Origin: RHLJ01 sp965247355
GTDB lineage: Bacteria; Bacteroidota; Rhodothermia; Balneolales; Balneolaceae
Length of the DNA: 64,000 bases
Direction of reading: 5' to 3'
NCBI GenBank assembly: GCA_965247355.1
Contig: OZ252011.1
Location: forward strand, 868,001 to 932,000
Positions 7,560-16,839 of the stretch are shown piece by piece (positions within the stretch are counted from its first letter, which is position 1; each line of letters begins with the position of its first letter). The position numbers and the translations under genes were made by a program. The notes beneath the pieces were generated by a model, which searched no databases, was not told where the DNA came from, and worked only from the letters and a program-made list of their open reading frames with translations.

Positions 7560-8753
7560 TTACTGATTTACTAAAACAGAGTCTTCCTTAAAATAATTAA
7601 AGAAATCAGGGATCACTTCCAGTGGATAGCTGGAGTTTGTGTTAATCATAATAGCGATTCCTAAATCATCGTCCGGGGCGAAGGCAATTTCACTTCGGAA
7701 GCCGTTGACATATCCTCCGTGATAAACAATACGCTGACCTTGATTATCCAGAACGCGCCAACCCATTCCATAGTGAGATTTATTTACTCCGTCCCAGTGT
7801 CGGCTAAAGCGTTTATTATTGATGGTTGCAAGAGGAGTGAAAACCTGATCCAGTGTTTCTTCAGTAATTATTTCTGGATGATATCCGGTTAACAACAGAA
7901 GCCATTTTCCCATGTCTGAAGCAGAAGCGTTTATCCCACCTGATGAAACTGCATTGTAGTATTTCTTCGAAATAGGGACAGAAACACGACCTCTTCTGCG
8001 CGAATGATAAACATGTGGTTCAGCTTTATTCTGAGCTAGAGAGATAGTTTCGAAAGTAGATGATGAGTTAGACATGCCCAAAGGCTCAAATAATTCTTCC
8101 TGGAGTAAGGTATTAAAATCAGTTCCTGTTTGCTCTTCAAGTACTTTTTCGATCACAGAGTAAGCAGCATTTTGATAAGCCAGTTGTTCACCTTCTTTCG
8201 AGATAAGAGGCACTCTGTCTAGTCGGGAAATAATTCGGTTTAATGAGAGTCCGTCTTCAACCAGATTAGTATAGGCATGGCGGGGCAAACCGGAAGTGTG
8301 AGATAAAATATGTTTTACCTCAACACGATCTGTTTGTTGAGCATCATGAAGCTCAAAATCATTGAGATAGTCCGAGACGACTCCGTCCCATTCCAGAAGA
8401 CCATCTTCAACCAAAGTACCGGCCAGTACCGAAGCAAAGCCTTTAGAAACACTTCCCAGGCGAAATACAGTATATTCATCAACGGTACCGGGTTCACCTT
8501 TTTCTTTGATTCCAAACCCTTTTTGGAAAATGATCTGTCCATCTTTTACAATAGCTACAGCAGCTCCCGGTATCCTTTTATAATCCAATCCAACCAGGAA
8601 ATCTCGCTCAAATCCTTCCAGAAAAATGGTCAGGGAGTCATCAATTACGGATTCTGGTTTTGGTGGTTCAGGAGTTTTGGATTGGATATCGGTGCAGGAA
8701 AGTTGATATACCAGAGACAGAGAAAGAAAAATTAAAGCAATGATTTTTTTCAA
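7560..8753 (-). CDS. Beta-lactamase-fold serine hydrolase, lipoprotein (397 aa)
   Basis: An exported class C/PBP4*-type hydrolase. The signal peptide ends LVYQLSC, a non-standard lipobox, so membrane anchoring is probable rather than certain. SVSK near residue 102 gives the nucleophile Ser and Lys of S-x-x-K. Y-x-N is seen as YQN near 193, HTSGLPRH follows family custom, and the C-terminal HGGYVNG corresponds to the K-T-G region. The substrate could be a D-amino-acid peptide or an ester. It is not evidence of antibiotic resistance. It has its own promoter region; the dps terminator lies just upstream. Confidence 0.9.
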   Translation of the reverse strand: MKKIIALIFLSLSLVYQLSCTDIQSKTPEPPKPESVIDDSLTIFLEGFERDFLVGLDYKRIPGAAVAIVKDGQIIFQKGFGIKEKGEPGTVDEYTVFRLGSVSKGFASVLAGTLVEDGLLEWDGVVSDYLNDFELHDAQQTDRVEVKHILSHTSGLPRHAYTNLVEDGLSLNRIISRLDRVPLISKEGEQLAYQNAAYSVIEKVLEEQTGTDFNTLLQEELFEPLGMSNSSSTFETISLAQNKAEPHVYHSRRRGRVSVPISKKYYNAVSSGGINASASDMGKWLLLLTGYHPEIITEETLDQVFTPLATINNKRFSRHWDGVNKSHYGMGWRVLDNQGQRIVYHGGYVNGFRSEIAFAPDDDLGIAIMINTNSSYPLEVIPDFFNYFKEDSVLVNQ

Positions 8754-8816
8754 AAGGTCGATCAGTTTTAAAGCGGATATTCTGTTGGTTAAAATCGACC
8801 AGATAATACATATAAA

Positions 8817-8849
8817 AAAAATCCCGCATCAATTAAGAAACGGGATTTT
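8817..8849 (-). terminator. Rho-independent terminator of dps
   Basis: Reading the minus strand, AAAATCCCG pairs with CGGGATTTT across a 15-base loop and is followed by more T residues. It lies 20 bases after the dps stop. Confidence 0.75.
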
Positions 8850-8869
8850 CTGCTTTAGGAAAATTGGAT

Positions 8870-9379
8870 TCAGATTTCAGGTTCTTTTAAGAACGATGAA
8901 TACATCCAGACCAATTTCTCTTGTTCAGTGATGTAATCGCTCATGAGCGCATTTGTACCTTCATCATCTGCCAGATCTGATAAATTTAAAATAGTGCGTT
9001 GTAGCCTTAAAATAGTCTTAAATGCACTTAATATTTCTTCAACGGCTTTCGCTCCATTCTTCACTTCATGACTTTCCGGTATATCCGATATGTCTAAATA
9101 CTTAGTGAAGTTATGATCAGGATGGAAACCAAGTGTGAGTGCACGTTCTGCGATCTCATCAATTTTCTCAAAAAGATCATCATAGAGTTCTTCAAACTTC
9201 TCATGAAGCACAAAAAACTGATCTCCTTGCACATTCCAGTGATACCCTCTCACGTTTTGATAAAACACAGAATAGTTAGCTAATAGAGTATTTAAATGAT
9301 CAGCCAATTCTCTGCTTTTCTCTTCATTAAGTCCAATTCTGTTTAGGATCTCTTTCTCATCTATAACTGCGGTATTCAT
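8870..9379 (-). CDS. dps: Dps family DNA-protection ferritin (169 aa)
   Basis: A ferritin-like four-helix protein that forms dodecamers, oxidises and stores iron using hydrogen peroxide, and shields DNA. The diagnostic ferroxidase region is intact: RGYHWNVQG followed by LHEKFEELYDDLFEKIDEIAER gives the intersubunit His/Asp/Glu ligands. Length fits the family. A strong hairpin follows the stop, so it is a single-gene transcript. Such genes are usually induced by oxidative stress or starvation. I see no clear OxyR or PerR box. Confidence 0.93.
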   Translation of the reverse strand: MNTAVIDEKEILNRIGLNEEKSRELADHLNTLLANYSVFYQNVRGYHWNVQGDQFFVLHEKFEELYDDLFEKIDEIAERALTLGFHPDHNFTKYLDISDIPESHEVKNGAKAVEEILSAFKTILRLQRTILNLSDLADDEGTNALMSDYITEQEKLVWMYSSFLKEPEI

Positions 9380-9491
9380 ACTATTTTCTTTGATTAATAT
9401 TCACTTATATAAATAGAATACAGCGCAGAAAGATTCGCTTTTTAATATTGATAGCGTTTATGAGGCTATTAGGAAGGACTTATACGTCAGG

Positions 9492-9947
9492 TTAGTGATA
9501 TGCTGAAGCATCATTAATTTCAATCCAGTAGCCATCAGGATCCTGGAGGTAAATTTGTTTAACACCATCAGGGCGGGTATTTGTTGTTTTAGCTTCACCG
9601 GGCCAGTTTTCATAATGCACATCCTTAGAATCGAGATGTTCCATAAACTCTTCAAGATTGCTAAGAGTAAGAGAGAGGTGGACACCTTTTGGAACGCTAA
9701 TATCTTTGGTATCACTCTGGATTACATGTAGTTCAAGATGTTCTCCAATTCCAAACCATCGTATATGTTCTGCCTGAGTTTGATTTTGGATTTGGCTAAG
9801 CCCCATCACCTGTTCGTAAAAGTCGACACTGGTTTGGAGGTCTTCTACATTGATAGCGTAGTGATTGAAAGTAAGGTCGAAAGTCTGGGCGTTATTCATA
9901 GTTACAATTCCTGTTACTAAGGTAAAAGTGAGGAAAATAAGTTTCAT
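9492..9947 (-). CDS. Exported VOC (glyoxalase-like) family protein (151 aa)
   Basis: A signal peptide (MKLIFLTFTLVTGIVTMNNAQ) precedes one vicinal-oxygen-chelate domain. The metal-ligand pattern is visible as NHYAINV, HLELH, GVHLSL and GYWIEIND, in the order H/E/H/E typical of glyoxalase I and related dioxygenases. It is unusual for such a small VOC protein to be exported, so the substrate is unlikely to be methylglyoxal-glutathione. The function remains open. It lies 35 bases upstream of nothing cotranscribed except possibly dps beyond a 112-base gap. Confidence 0.85.
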   Translation of the reverse strand: MKLIFLTFTLVTGIVTMNNAQTFDLTFNHYAINVEDLQTSVDFYEQVMGLSQIQNQTQAEHIRWFGIGEHLELHVIQSDTKDISVPKGVHLSLTLSNLEEFMEHLDSKDVHYENWPGEAKTTNTRPDGVKQIYLQDPDGYWIEINDASAYH

Positions 9948-9982
9948 AGAAAGTGATTGATTAATTATCCCAAAAAGAAATT

Positions 9983-11200
9983 TTAAGGAGGAAAAGAGAA
10001 GCTAAGTTTGAACCCGTTATCAGTCTGAAAATCATATTCAGCATTAATCTGAGAGAGTAAAGATTCAATTAGAGAAAAGCCCAGACTTTTGGAGGAAGCC
10101 TCTTCAAAATTTTCGATACCAATTCCATTATCTTCATAAATGGCATGGATTAATCCGTCTTTTGTATTTACTCGAATGTTTATTTGATTATCGCTACCGG
10201 GCTTTAAGCCATATTTAATGGAATTCGTAATTAGTTCATTAAAGATTATTCCTAATGGAACTCCCTGATTGATACTCAGAAAATCGGTTTCAATCTGACT
10301 TTCATAATTGATATCCAGTTGTTCGGAATTCATAGATTGAAGTATTACACGAGCCAGCTCATCTACATATTCTTTAAACCGAATTTGATTGAAATTCTCA
10401 GACTGGTAAAGCATCTCATGTACTTTTGCAATAGAAAGAATACGATTGACACTCTTCTGCATTATTTCCTTAACGTCAGGATTCTCAAGTCCCATCACTT
10501 GTAATTCAAGTAAACCTGAAACTACCGCCAGATTGTTTTTAACCCGATGGTGTATCTCCTGAATCATCACATTCTTTTCATCCAGGTGCCCCATCATTTC
10601 TTTGTCTCTTTTTTTGAGTTTATTTACAACCAGATTCATCTCCTCATTATATCGGTACATCATCAAAATCATTATGGTACAGGTTACAACAAGTACAATA
10701 CCGGTAGTTGTCCAAAGTGTAGTTAATTGATTAAGTGGGTTTGGAATACGAGACTCAATTGCTCCTGAAATAAACAGATAACCAATTACACCAAAAGACA
10801 GAATTACACCAAGTAAGACAAATAAGGTAACCCGTACATTAAAGGCTAAAATGGTTAAAAAAGGAATTAGAACAGCAAGAGTTAATTGGGTGGATACCGT
10901 ACCATATTGAGAAAGGCTGGTAATAAATAAAAAGTATGCAAATACAATTATGGTAGAAAGTTTAAACCTTAGCTTTAGTTTTTTGCGAAGGGCAAAAACA
11001 ATGAATAGTCCACTTAAGCTTACAATATCAAAATAGAAACCTGGTGAGTAGGCATAGGTTGGTGAGACAAAAGAGGCAGAAATGAAAGCAAAAAGGGCAA
11101 GCACTGCAGCGAACAGCAACGTTCGGTCTAAAACCCGTTCCTTTATCACAGAAATAGGCTCCCAGGAATCTATTTCCTGAAACTCAAATTCATCATTCAT
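9983..11200 (-). CDS. Membrane sensor histidine kinase, HisKA_2 type (405 aa)
   Basis: About six hydrophobic segments fill residues ~25-195. A short coiled region leads to the phospho-acceptor motif EIHHRVKNNLAVVSGLLELQ, characteristic of HisKA_2. A HATPase domain follows with N box NELITNSIKYGLK and G box DNGIGIENF. There is no periplasmic ligand domain, so it probably senses a membrane or intracellular cue. No cognate response regulator is adjacent, making it an orphan kinase. A methyltransferase gene lies upstream on the same strand 57 bases away and could share its transcript. Confidence 0.9.
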   Translation of the reverse strand: MNDEFEFQEIDSWEPISVIKERVLDRTLLFAAVLALFAFISASFVSPTYAYSPGFYFDIVSLSGLFIVFALRKKLKLRFKLSTIIVFAYFLFITSLSQYGTVSTQLTLAVLIPFLTILAFNVRVTLFVLLGVILSFGVIGYLFISGAIESRIPNPLNQLTTLWTTTGIVLVVTCTIMILMMYRYNEEMNLVVNKLKKRDKEMMGHLDEKNVMIQEIHHRVKNNLAVVSGLLELQVMGLENPDVKEIMQKSVNRILSIAKVHEMLYQSENFNQIRFKEYVDELARVILQSMNSEQLDINYESQIETDFLSINQGVPLGIIFNELITNSIKYGLKPGSDNQINIRVNTKDGLIHAIYEDNGIGIENFEEASSKSLGFSLIESLLSQINAEYDFQTDNGFKLSFSFPP

Positions 11201-11257
11201 AAATGCCCTTCTACCTAAGCTATTATGAGCTAATATAGAGTATAATTTTCAGGATTA

Positions 11258-11875
11258 TTAATTTTCAGAAGATTTTAATCCGGTAATTAAACGGAATATT
11301 GATCGAAGTTTTGTATCTGAACTTTTTTGAAGATTTGTATGAGAGAGAAGATCATCAACATCTCTGTTCAAATTTGTGGCTATTATGTTTGCTATCGGGT
11401 TAATCAACGTTCTTATTAACCCGGGCTTTTCACCCGCAGGTATAAATTTATCCATAATTGTGAATTTACCACCGGGCATTAAAACCCGTTCAGTTTCTTT
11501 TAAACAAGCAACAGGATCTGGGATTACTGCTACAATTAAATGAAGAATAACTGCATCAAAGCTTTCATTTTCGAAATCTAATTTACTGCCATCCATTACT
11601 CGTGCATCTACATTTAAGTCCATTGAACCAGCGCGATTTTTAAGTTCATCAATCATAGCAGGAGTGATGTCTATCGCAGTTATATTCTCCTGTTCTGTAA
11701 GGAACTCAAGATCAAGTCCTGTGCCTGCGCCAAGAATTAAAACTTTATCTTTCGGATTGAGTTGGAGAGAAGATATAGATTGTTGTCGGAATGAACGGAA
11801 GAATCCTGCAATAACATCATAGAAAGGCCGGTACAAAGTATACCGGATTCGATTCCAGGAGTTAGTATTTATCAT
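11258..11875 (-). CDS. Class I SAM-dependent methyltransferase (205 aa)
   Basis: The AdoMet-binding glycine loop VLILGAGTGLDLEFL (near residue 45) is followed by the acidic ITAIDITPAMIDEL strand and the post-motif DAVILHLIVAVIPDP. It is a UbiE/Methyltransf_11-type enzyme. The substrate cannot be told from sequence; phospholipid or quinone methylation are possibilities for this size. It lies upstream of the sensor kinase gene. Confidence 0.85.
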   Translation of the reverse strand: MINTNSWNRIRYTLYRPFYDVIAGFFRSFRQQSISSLQLNPKDKVLILGAGTGLDLEFLTEQENITAIDITPAMIDELKNRAGSMDLNVDARVMDGSKLDFENESFDAVILHLIVAVIPDPVACLKETERVLMPGGKFTIMDKFIPAGEKPGLIRTLINPIANIIATNLNRDVDDLLSHTNLQKSSDTKLRSIFRLITGLKSSEN

Positions 11876-11953
11876 ACAACTAATCCTGATTTATTCTTGG
11901 AGAATGAATGATGTCAAGGCTTTTAAAATTCACCAGACAGTACATCATTTACA

Positions 11954-13243
11954 TTATAAAAGAAAGTTTTTGAACTCTTCGAACTCTTTACCAAATGAAA
12001 TACTTTTCTTTTCCAGATTAGTTGATTCCACATGAGAGGGCAGAGCCACCTTCATTCCGATTTCTTCCTCCACAGTTTGATTGAATTTAACCGGATGTGC
12101 TGTTTCAAGTACTATTCCGGTTCCATTTCTGGAGCTCAGATAATCAACCAAACCCATATAGCCAACAGCACCATGTGGATCTAAAATGTAGCCGGTTAGC
12201 GCGTAGACTTTTTGTATTGTTTTTCGCGTACTTTCATCCGTATATGCATAACCAGTGATAGATTCACTCATCTTAGAATGACTTCCATCAAATAAATTAA
12301 GCATTCGAACGAAGTTACTTGGATTTCCTACATCCATTGCATTCGATATCGTAGCGACACTTGGCTTAGGTTCGAAATTACCATTCCATAAATACAGTGG
12401 AACCGTATCATTTGCGTTAGAACAGGCCAGGAAATGCTTAATAGGTAATCCCATTCGCTGAGCGATTAATCCTGCTGAAAGGTTTCCGTAATTACCACTG
12501 GGGATAGAAAAAACGGTATTCTTTTTCTCTTCATCAGAAAGCTGAGCCCATGCATAAAAGTAGTACACACTTTGTGGCAGCAATCTCGCCATATTAATGG
12601 AATTTGCTGAGGTGAGGTTCAGGGATGATTTAAGTTTTTCATCCAAAAAAGCTTCTTTCACCAGTTTTTGACAATCATCAAAGGTGCCATTTACTTCAAG
12701 TGCGGTGATGTTTCCACCAAGCGTTGTCATCTGCTGTTCCTGGAATTTACTCACTTTCCCTGAAGGGTAAAGGATGATTACATCAATATTAGGAACATTA
12801 TAGAATCCATTGGCTACCGCGCTTCCGGTATCTCCTGAAGTAGCAACTAAAACAGTGAGTTTCTTGTCTTCCTGCTTGGTAAAGTGACTGAGTGATCGTG
12901 CCAGAAAACGGGCTCCCACATCCTTAAATGCTAAAGTAGGCCCATGAAACAGTTCCAAAGAATAAACTCCGTCTTTGATCTTTTTCAATGGAATATCAAA
13001 GCTTAAAACTTCTTCAATCAGGCTCTTTAATTCATCATCAGGGATTTCTCCATCGACGAATGGTTTAATCACTTCAAACCCAATTTCAGGGAGGGTCAGA
13101 TCCGAAATCTTCTCAAAGAAAGAGGAGGGAAGTGTTGGGATTTCTTCTGGCATGAACAAGCCGTTATCATCGGGTAATCCTTTAAAAATGGCTTCCTGAA
13201 AAGAAACCTGTTCAACCTTTCCATTTGTGCTGTAATACTTCAT
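11954..13243 (-). CDS. thrC: Threonine synthase
   Basis: A PLP enzyme converting O-phosphohomoserine to threonine, the last step of the thr operon. The PLP-lysine segment LAFKDVGARFL is near residue 110 and the phosphate-binding SGDTGSAVANG is present. Its 429 residues match the bacterial ThrC type. The ATG overlaps the thrB stop by four bases (ATGA), indicating translational coupling. It is the last gene of thrA-thrB-thrC. Confidence 0.96.
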   Translation of the reverse strand: MKYYSTNGKVEQVSFQEAIFKGLPDDNGLFMPEEIPTLPSSFFEKISDLTLPEIGFEVIKPFVDGEIPDDELKSLIEEVLSFDIPLKKIKDGVYSLELFHGPTLAFKDVGARFLARSLSHFTKQEDKKLTVLVATSGDTGSAVANGFYNVPNIDVIILYPSGKVSKFQEQQMTTLGGNITALEVNGTFDDCQKLVKEAFLDEKLKSSLNLTSANSINMARLLPQSVYYFYAWAQLSDEEKKNTVFSIPSGNYGNLSAGLIAQRMGLPIKHFLACSNANDTVPLYLWNGNFEPKPSVATISNAMDVGNPSNFVRMLNLFDGSHSKMSESITGYAYTDESTRKTIQKVYALTGYILDPHGAVGYMGLVDYLSSRNGTGIVLETAHPVKFNQTVEEEIGMKVALPSHVESTNLEKKSISFGKEFEEFKNFLL

Positions 13244-14172
13244 TTAATTACCTCTGCACCGATTGAGTTAACTCCAGAGACGTATATATTCGCGTCAATA
13301 TCATTTGATTCGTAAATAGTTTTAAAACCTGAGGCTACCTTTTCAGCAATACTTTTATCTTTTGATAATGCAAAGATAGAAGGTCCGGAGCCTGAAATAC
13401 TGCACCCTAAAGCTCCTTCATCAAAAGCCGATTGTTTTGCTTCTTTAAATAAAGGAATAAGCATCGACCGAACAGGCTCAGCAATTACGTCTTTCATTGA
13501 ACGACCGATCAACGCATAATCACCTTTGGCTAATCCGGCTACAAGTCCACCAACATTTCCCCATTGAGTAATGGCGTCTTTTAAAGTGATTTGGCGCTTT
13601 AATATTTTCTTTGAATCTGAAGTTTTCACTTCTATCTGAGGATGAACGATTGAAGCATACAGTTCTTTAGGATAATCAAGTTCAATAACATCTAAAGGAT
13701 TGTAGTCCCGAACCAGAGTAAATCCACCTAACAATGATGGAGCCACGTTGTCGGCATGAGGAAGGCCGGAGGCAGCTTTCTCACCTTCCATAGCAAAGGC
13801 TACAAGTTCCTTTTTTGTGTATGGCTTATTAAGCAATTCATTCACTGCATAGACTGCTGCCGAAGAACTGGAAGCGCTTGAACCTAAGCCACTTCCGCCG
13901 GTTACATTCTTAGCTAACTTAAACTCAAAACCGAATTCCGGTTTATCATCCAACGAGTCCAGTAAAGCTTGTACTGCTACTGTGGCGACATTCTTTTCGG
14001 GATTGGTTGGAAGTCCTTCGCAACCCGTAATTTCAGTGATTTTTAATCCTGGTGAATCTGTTTTTATTACGGTTATTGTATCTCCGATTGTCTCCAATGC
14101 AAATCCCATTACATCAAATCCGCAGGCAACATTAGCAACCGTAGCAGGAGCAAAAACTTTAATTTGATCCAT
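13240..14172 (-). CDS. thrB: Homoserine kinase
   Basis: A GHMP-family kinase that phosphorylates homoserine. The ATP-binding loop GGSGLGSSASSSSAA is near residue 92 and the C-terminal GCSISGSGPSIFAL motif 3 is present. At 310 residues it has normal length. It starts two bases after the thrA stop and overlaps thrC by four bases. It is expected to be under the same leader control as thrA. Confidence 0.96.
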   Translation of the reverse strand: MDQIKVFAPATVANVACGFDVMGFALETIGDTITVIKTDSPGLKITEITGCEGLPTNPEKNVATVAVQALLDSLDDKPEFGFEFKLAKNVTGGSGLGSSASSSSAAVYAVNELLNKPYTKKELVAFAMEGEKAASGLPHADNVAPSLLGGFTLVRDYNPLDVIELDYPKELYASIVHPQIEVKTSDSKKILKRQITLKDAITQWGNVGGLVAGLAKGDYALIGRSMKDVIAEPVRSMLIPLFKEAKQSAFDEGALGCSISGSGPSIFALSKDKSIAEKVASGFKTIYESNDIDANIYVSGVNSIGAEVIK

Positions 14173-14174
14173 AT

Positions 14175-16625
14175 TTAGATTGATGTGATTCTCATTATAT
14201 CTGCAAATATTCCGGAAGCAGTTACTTCTGCACCGGCACCTGCTCCCTTTACTACCAGCGGTTGTTCAGGATATCTCATGGTTTGAAATAATACGATGTT
14301 GTCCTTCCCATGTAGTTCATAAAACGGATGATCAGATCCAAAACTTTCTAAGCCGGTTTTTGCCTCTCCATTCTCAAATGTTGCCACATATTTAATACGT
14401 TTTCCCTGTGATACAGCTTCCTGATAAAGCTTTTGAAAAACTTCATCGTGTTCATCCAGTTTATCATAAAAAGCTTCTATAGAATCTGTATTCATGCATT
14501 CCTCTGGAACGAAGGTGTTATTCTCTATATCGTCCAGTTCGAGCTTATGACCACTTTCACGCGCTAGTATTAATATTTTCCTCATTACATCTTTACCGCT
14601 CAAATCAAGACGTGGATCAGGCTCAGTATAACCTGCAGCCTTGGCTTCTTTTACAACATCACTAAATTTCTGAGTGCCATCGTAGGTGTTGAACAAGAAG
14701 TTCAGCGTACCCGAAAGTACAGCCTGAATCTTATGGATTCGGTCACCACTTTTAAGTAAATCACTAACGGTTGAAACTACCGGTAATCCTGCCCCTACAT
14801 TGGTTTCGAATAGGAAGCGCGCCCTGTATTTAGTCGCTGTCTTCTTTAAACCAAGATAAGTATCGAAGTCAGAGGAACAGGCAATTTTATTCGGAGTTAC
14901 CACAGAAATACTGCTGGAAAGAATCTTTTCATAGAGGTTTGGGATTTCTTCACTGGCGGTACAATCGATAAAGATGCTGTTCCTGAGGTTCATTCCAATC
15001 ATCTCATCAGTAAATGTGTCCAGTGTCATCGGTTCACCTTCCTCAGAGAGAAGTACTTCCCATCGAGCTAAATCAATAGAATCTTCATTGAAATACATTT
15101 TCTTTGAATTAGCAAGACCCGAAACATTGAGGTTTATCTTAAAAGCTTTTGCTAGAAATTCCTGCTGTTTTTGAATTTGAGCCAGAAAACTTTTCCCAAC
15201 ATTTCCAACACCAATCATAAACAGATTAAACTTTCGGAGGTCTGATAGGAAGAAGCTTTCGTGCAGGGAATTAAGAGATTTACTAAGGTTCTTCTTATCC
15301 ACTACAACAGAAATATTAAGCTCTGTTGACCCCTGGGCTATGGCTTTTACGTTTACCCCATTATGACTCAACGTTTCGAATAACGTAGCGCTTACTCCAA
15401 CTTGCTGACGCATTTTAGTTCCAACAAGTGCAACGATGGAAAGATCTACTTCCACATCCAGTGGATTCACTTTACGCTGTCGAAGTTCGTGCTCAAATTC
15501 TCCCTCAATACTTTCTTTAGCTCTTTTAACATCTTTACGATCAATTCCGACTGTTATAGTGTGCTCAGATGAAGCTTGCGTAATCATGATTACGTTTACC
15601 TCTTCACGACTCAAGGCTGAAAATAATCGATAAGAGAAGTTAGGAACGGCAACCATCCCGGAACCTGAAAGAGTACAGAGAGCTACATCATCAATCGAAG
15701 AAATCCCTTTAATCCAATGCCCGTTTACCATCCCATCTGTAGAAATTAAAGTGCCATCATCATCGGCAGCGAAGGTGTTCTTGATAAGAACCGGAATTTC
15801 CTGATCCAGTACCGGCTGAATAGTTGGAGGGTAAATCACCTTTGCCCCAAAATGAGAAAGCTCCATGGCTTCTTCATATGAAAGCTCTTTAATAGGATGG
15901 GCAAGAGGTACCAGTTTTGGATTTGCGGTCATCATACCACTTACATCGGTCCAGATCTCGAGACATTTTGCTTGTAATGCAGCCGCGAGTAGGGCAGCAG
16001 TATAATCGGATCCTCCACGTCCTAATGTAGTGGTGTGGTTGTCAATATTTGATGAAGCTAAAAAACCGGGACAAATACTAACCTGAGCATGCTCTTCGAA
16101 TTCTTGTTGAATGTTCGAGTAGCTCAGAGCAAGGTCAACAATGGCATTGCCGTACTGTCCGTCTGTTTTGATGATTTTTCTGGGATCCAGAAGATTTACA
16201 TCTAAACTTTCAGCCTTGAAGTAGTCGGTAATAATGGTAGAAGAGAGCCTTTCCCCAAAACTTAGAATATGATCACTGGAACGAGGAGATAGTTCCTGAA
16301 TCAGGAAAACGCCTCTGCAAATATCTTCAAGATCGTTAAGTAAGAATTTTACTTTGGTAATTGTTTGACTACGCTGTGAGACGGGTATCAGAGTATTACA
16401 TAGAGTAATGTGTCTGTTTTCAATCTCCTGAAGCACTTCTTCATAAGCTTCATTACCGGATGCAGCAAGATTCGCACAACTAACCAAATGATTGGTCACA
16501 CCACCTAAGGCAGAAACCACTACTGTAAGTGAATCAGATTTAGATTTTTTAGAAACAATTTCCCGAACTAAGGCCAGGCTTTCAGCACTTCCAACTGAGG
16601 TGCCACCAAATTTTAAAACAAGCAT
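14175..16625 (-). CDS. thrA: Bifunctional aspartokinase / homoserine dehydrogenase
   Basis: The N-terminal aspartokinase begins at MLVLKFGGTSVGS. Paired ACT regulatory domains occupy about residues 310-460; the text MITQASSEHTITVGI and AIAQGSTELNISVVV is typical. The C-terminal homoserine dehydrogenase starts at GVGNVGKSFL (near 470) and ends with the GAGAGAEVTASGIFADI motif. At 816 residues it equals E. coli ThrA. The ACT domains imply threonine feedback. An Ile/Thr-rich leader ORF upstream suggests attenuation as well. It heads the thrA-thrB-thrC operon. Confidence 0.96.
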   Translation of the reverse strand: MLVLKFGGTSVGSAESLALVREIVSKKSKSDSLTVVVSALGGVTNHLVSCANLAASGNEAYEEVLQEIENRHITLCNTLIPVSQRSQTITKVKFLLNDLEDICRGVFLIQELSPRSSDHILSFGERLSSTIITDYFKAESLDVNLLDPRKIIKTDGQYGNAIVDLALSYSNIQQEFEEHAQVSICPGFLASSNIDNHTTTLGRGGSDYTAALLAAALQAKCLEIWTDVSGMMTANPKLVPLAHPIKELSYEEAMELSHFGAKVIYPPTIQPVLDQEIPVLIKNTFAADDDGTLISTDGMVNGHWIKGISSIDDVALCTLSGSGMVAVPNFSYRLFSALSREEVNVIMITQASSEHTITVGIDRKDVKRAKESIEGEFEHELRQRKVNPLDVEVDLSIVALVGTKMRQQVGVSATLFETLSHNGVNVKAIAQGSTELNISVVVDKKNLSKSLNSLHESFFLSDLRKFNLFMIGVGNVGKSFLAQIQKQQEFLAKAFKINLNVSGLANSKKMYFNEDSIDLARWEVLLSEEGEPMTLDTFTDEMIGMNLRNSIFIDCTASEEIPNLYEKILSSSISVVTPNKIACSSDFDTYLGLKKTATKYRARFLFETNVGAGLPVVSTVSDLLKSGDRIHKIQAVLSGTLNFLFNTYDGTQKFSDVVKEAKAAGYTEPDPRLDLSGKDVMRKILILARESGHKLELDDIENNTFVPEECMNTDSIEAFYDKLDEHDEVFQKLYQEAVSQGKRIKYVATFENGEAKTGLESFGSDHPFYELHGKDNIVLFQTMRYPEQPLVVKGAGAGAEVTASGIFADIMRITSI

Positions 16626-16667
16626 TAAGACTATCGATGAACGTTGTGAGTTATGAGACGTTGAATG

Positions 16668-16718
16668 TAGGAATATATCCTAAGATGTGATATGTAAATA
16701 TGTACCCCCTAAGGGGTA
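16668..16718 (-). promoter_or_regulatory. Hairpins at and after the thr leader stop codon
   Basis: TACCCC (16703-16708) and GGGGTA (16713-16718) form a 6-bp stem that includes the leader stop codon in its loop. TAGGA (16668-16672) and TCCTA (16678-16682) form a second stem further toward thrA. Neither is followed by a U-run, so they are not classic terminators. They may act with the leader ribosome in attenuation, Rho access or translational control. Confidence 0.4.
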
Positions 16719-16792
16719 ATAATAGAAATAATCGTGGTTGTGATAAACCCGATTGAGATTGGAGAGATAATATGAAATTCAGATACTTTCAT
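16709..16792 (-). CDS. thrL: Candidate thr operon leader peptide (27 aa)
   Basis: A 28-codon ORF on the thrA strand ends 83 bases before the thrA ATG. Of its 27 residues nine are Ile and four are Thr, clustered near the end as FITTTIISIITP and then a stop. This is the composition seen in E. coli thrL, where charged tRNA-Thr and tRNA-Ile levels set ribosome stalling. Threonine is the precursor of isoleucine, so sensing both fits the operon. Two inverted repeats overlap its 5' end: ACTTTCATT (16785-16793) with AATGAAAGT (16820-16828), and AGAGATA (16763-16769) with TATCTCT (16807-16813). There is no clear Shine-Dalgarno sequence. The identification is by composition and position only. Confidence 0.7.
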   Translation of the reverse strand: MKVSEFHIISPISIGFITTTIISIITP

Positions 16793-16839
16793 TTCTGATG
16801 GGAGTCTATCTCTTTTCGGAATGAAAGTAAACCCCAAAA

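Noticed and set aside
7560..8753. Antibiotic-resistance beta-lactamase
   Set aside because: The protein belongs to the broad serine hydrolase group (S-x-x-K, Y-x-N) with many non-resistance roles; no specific AmpC features were seen.
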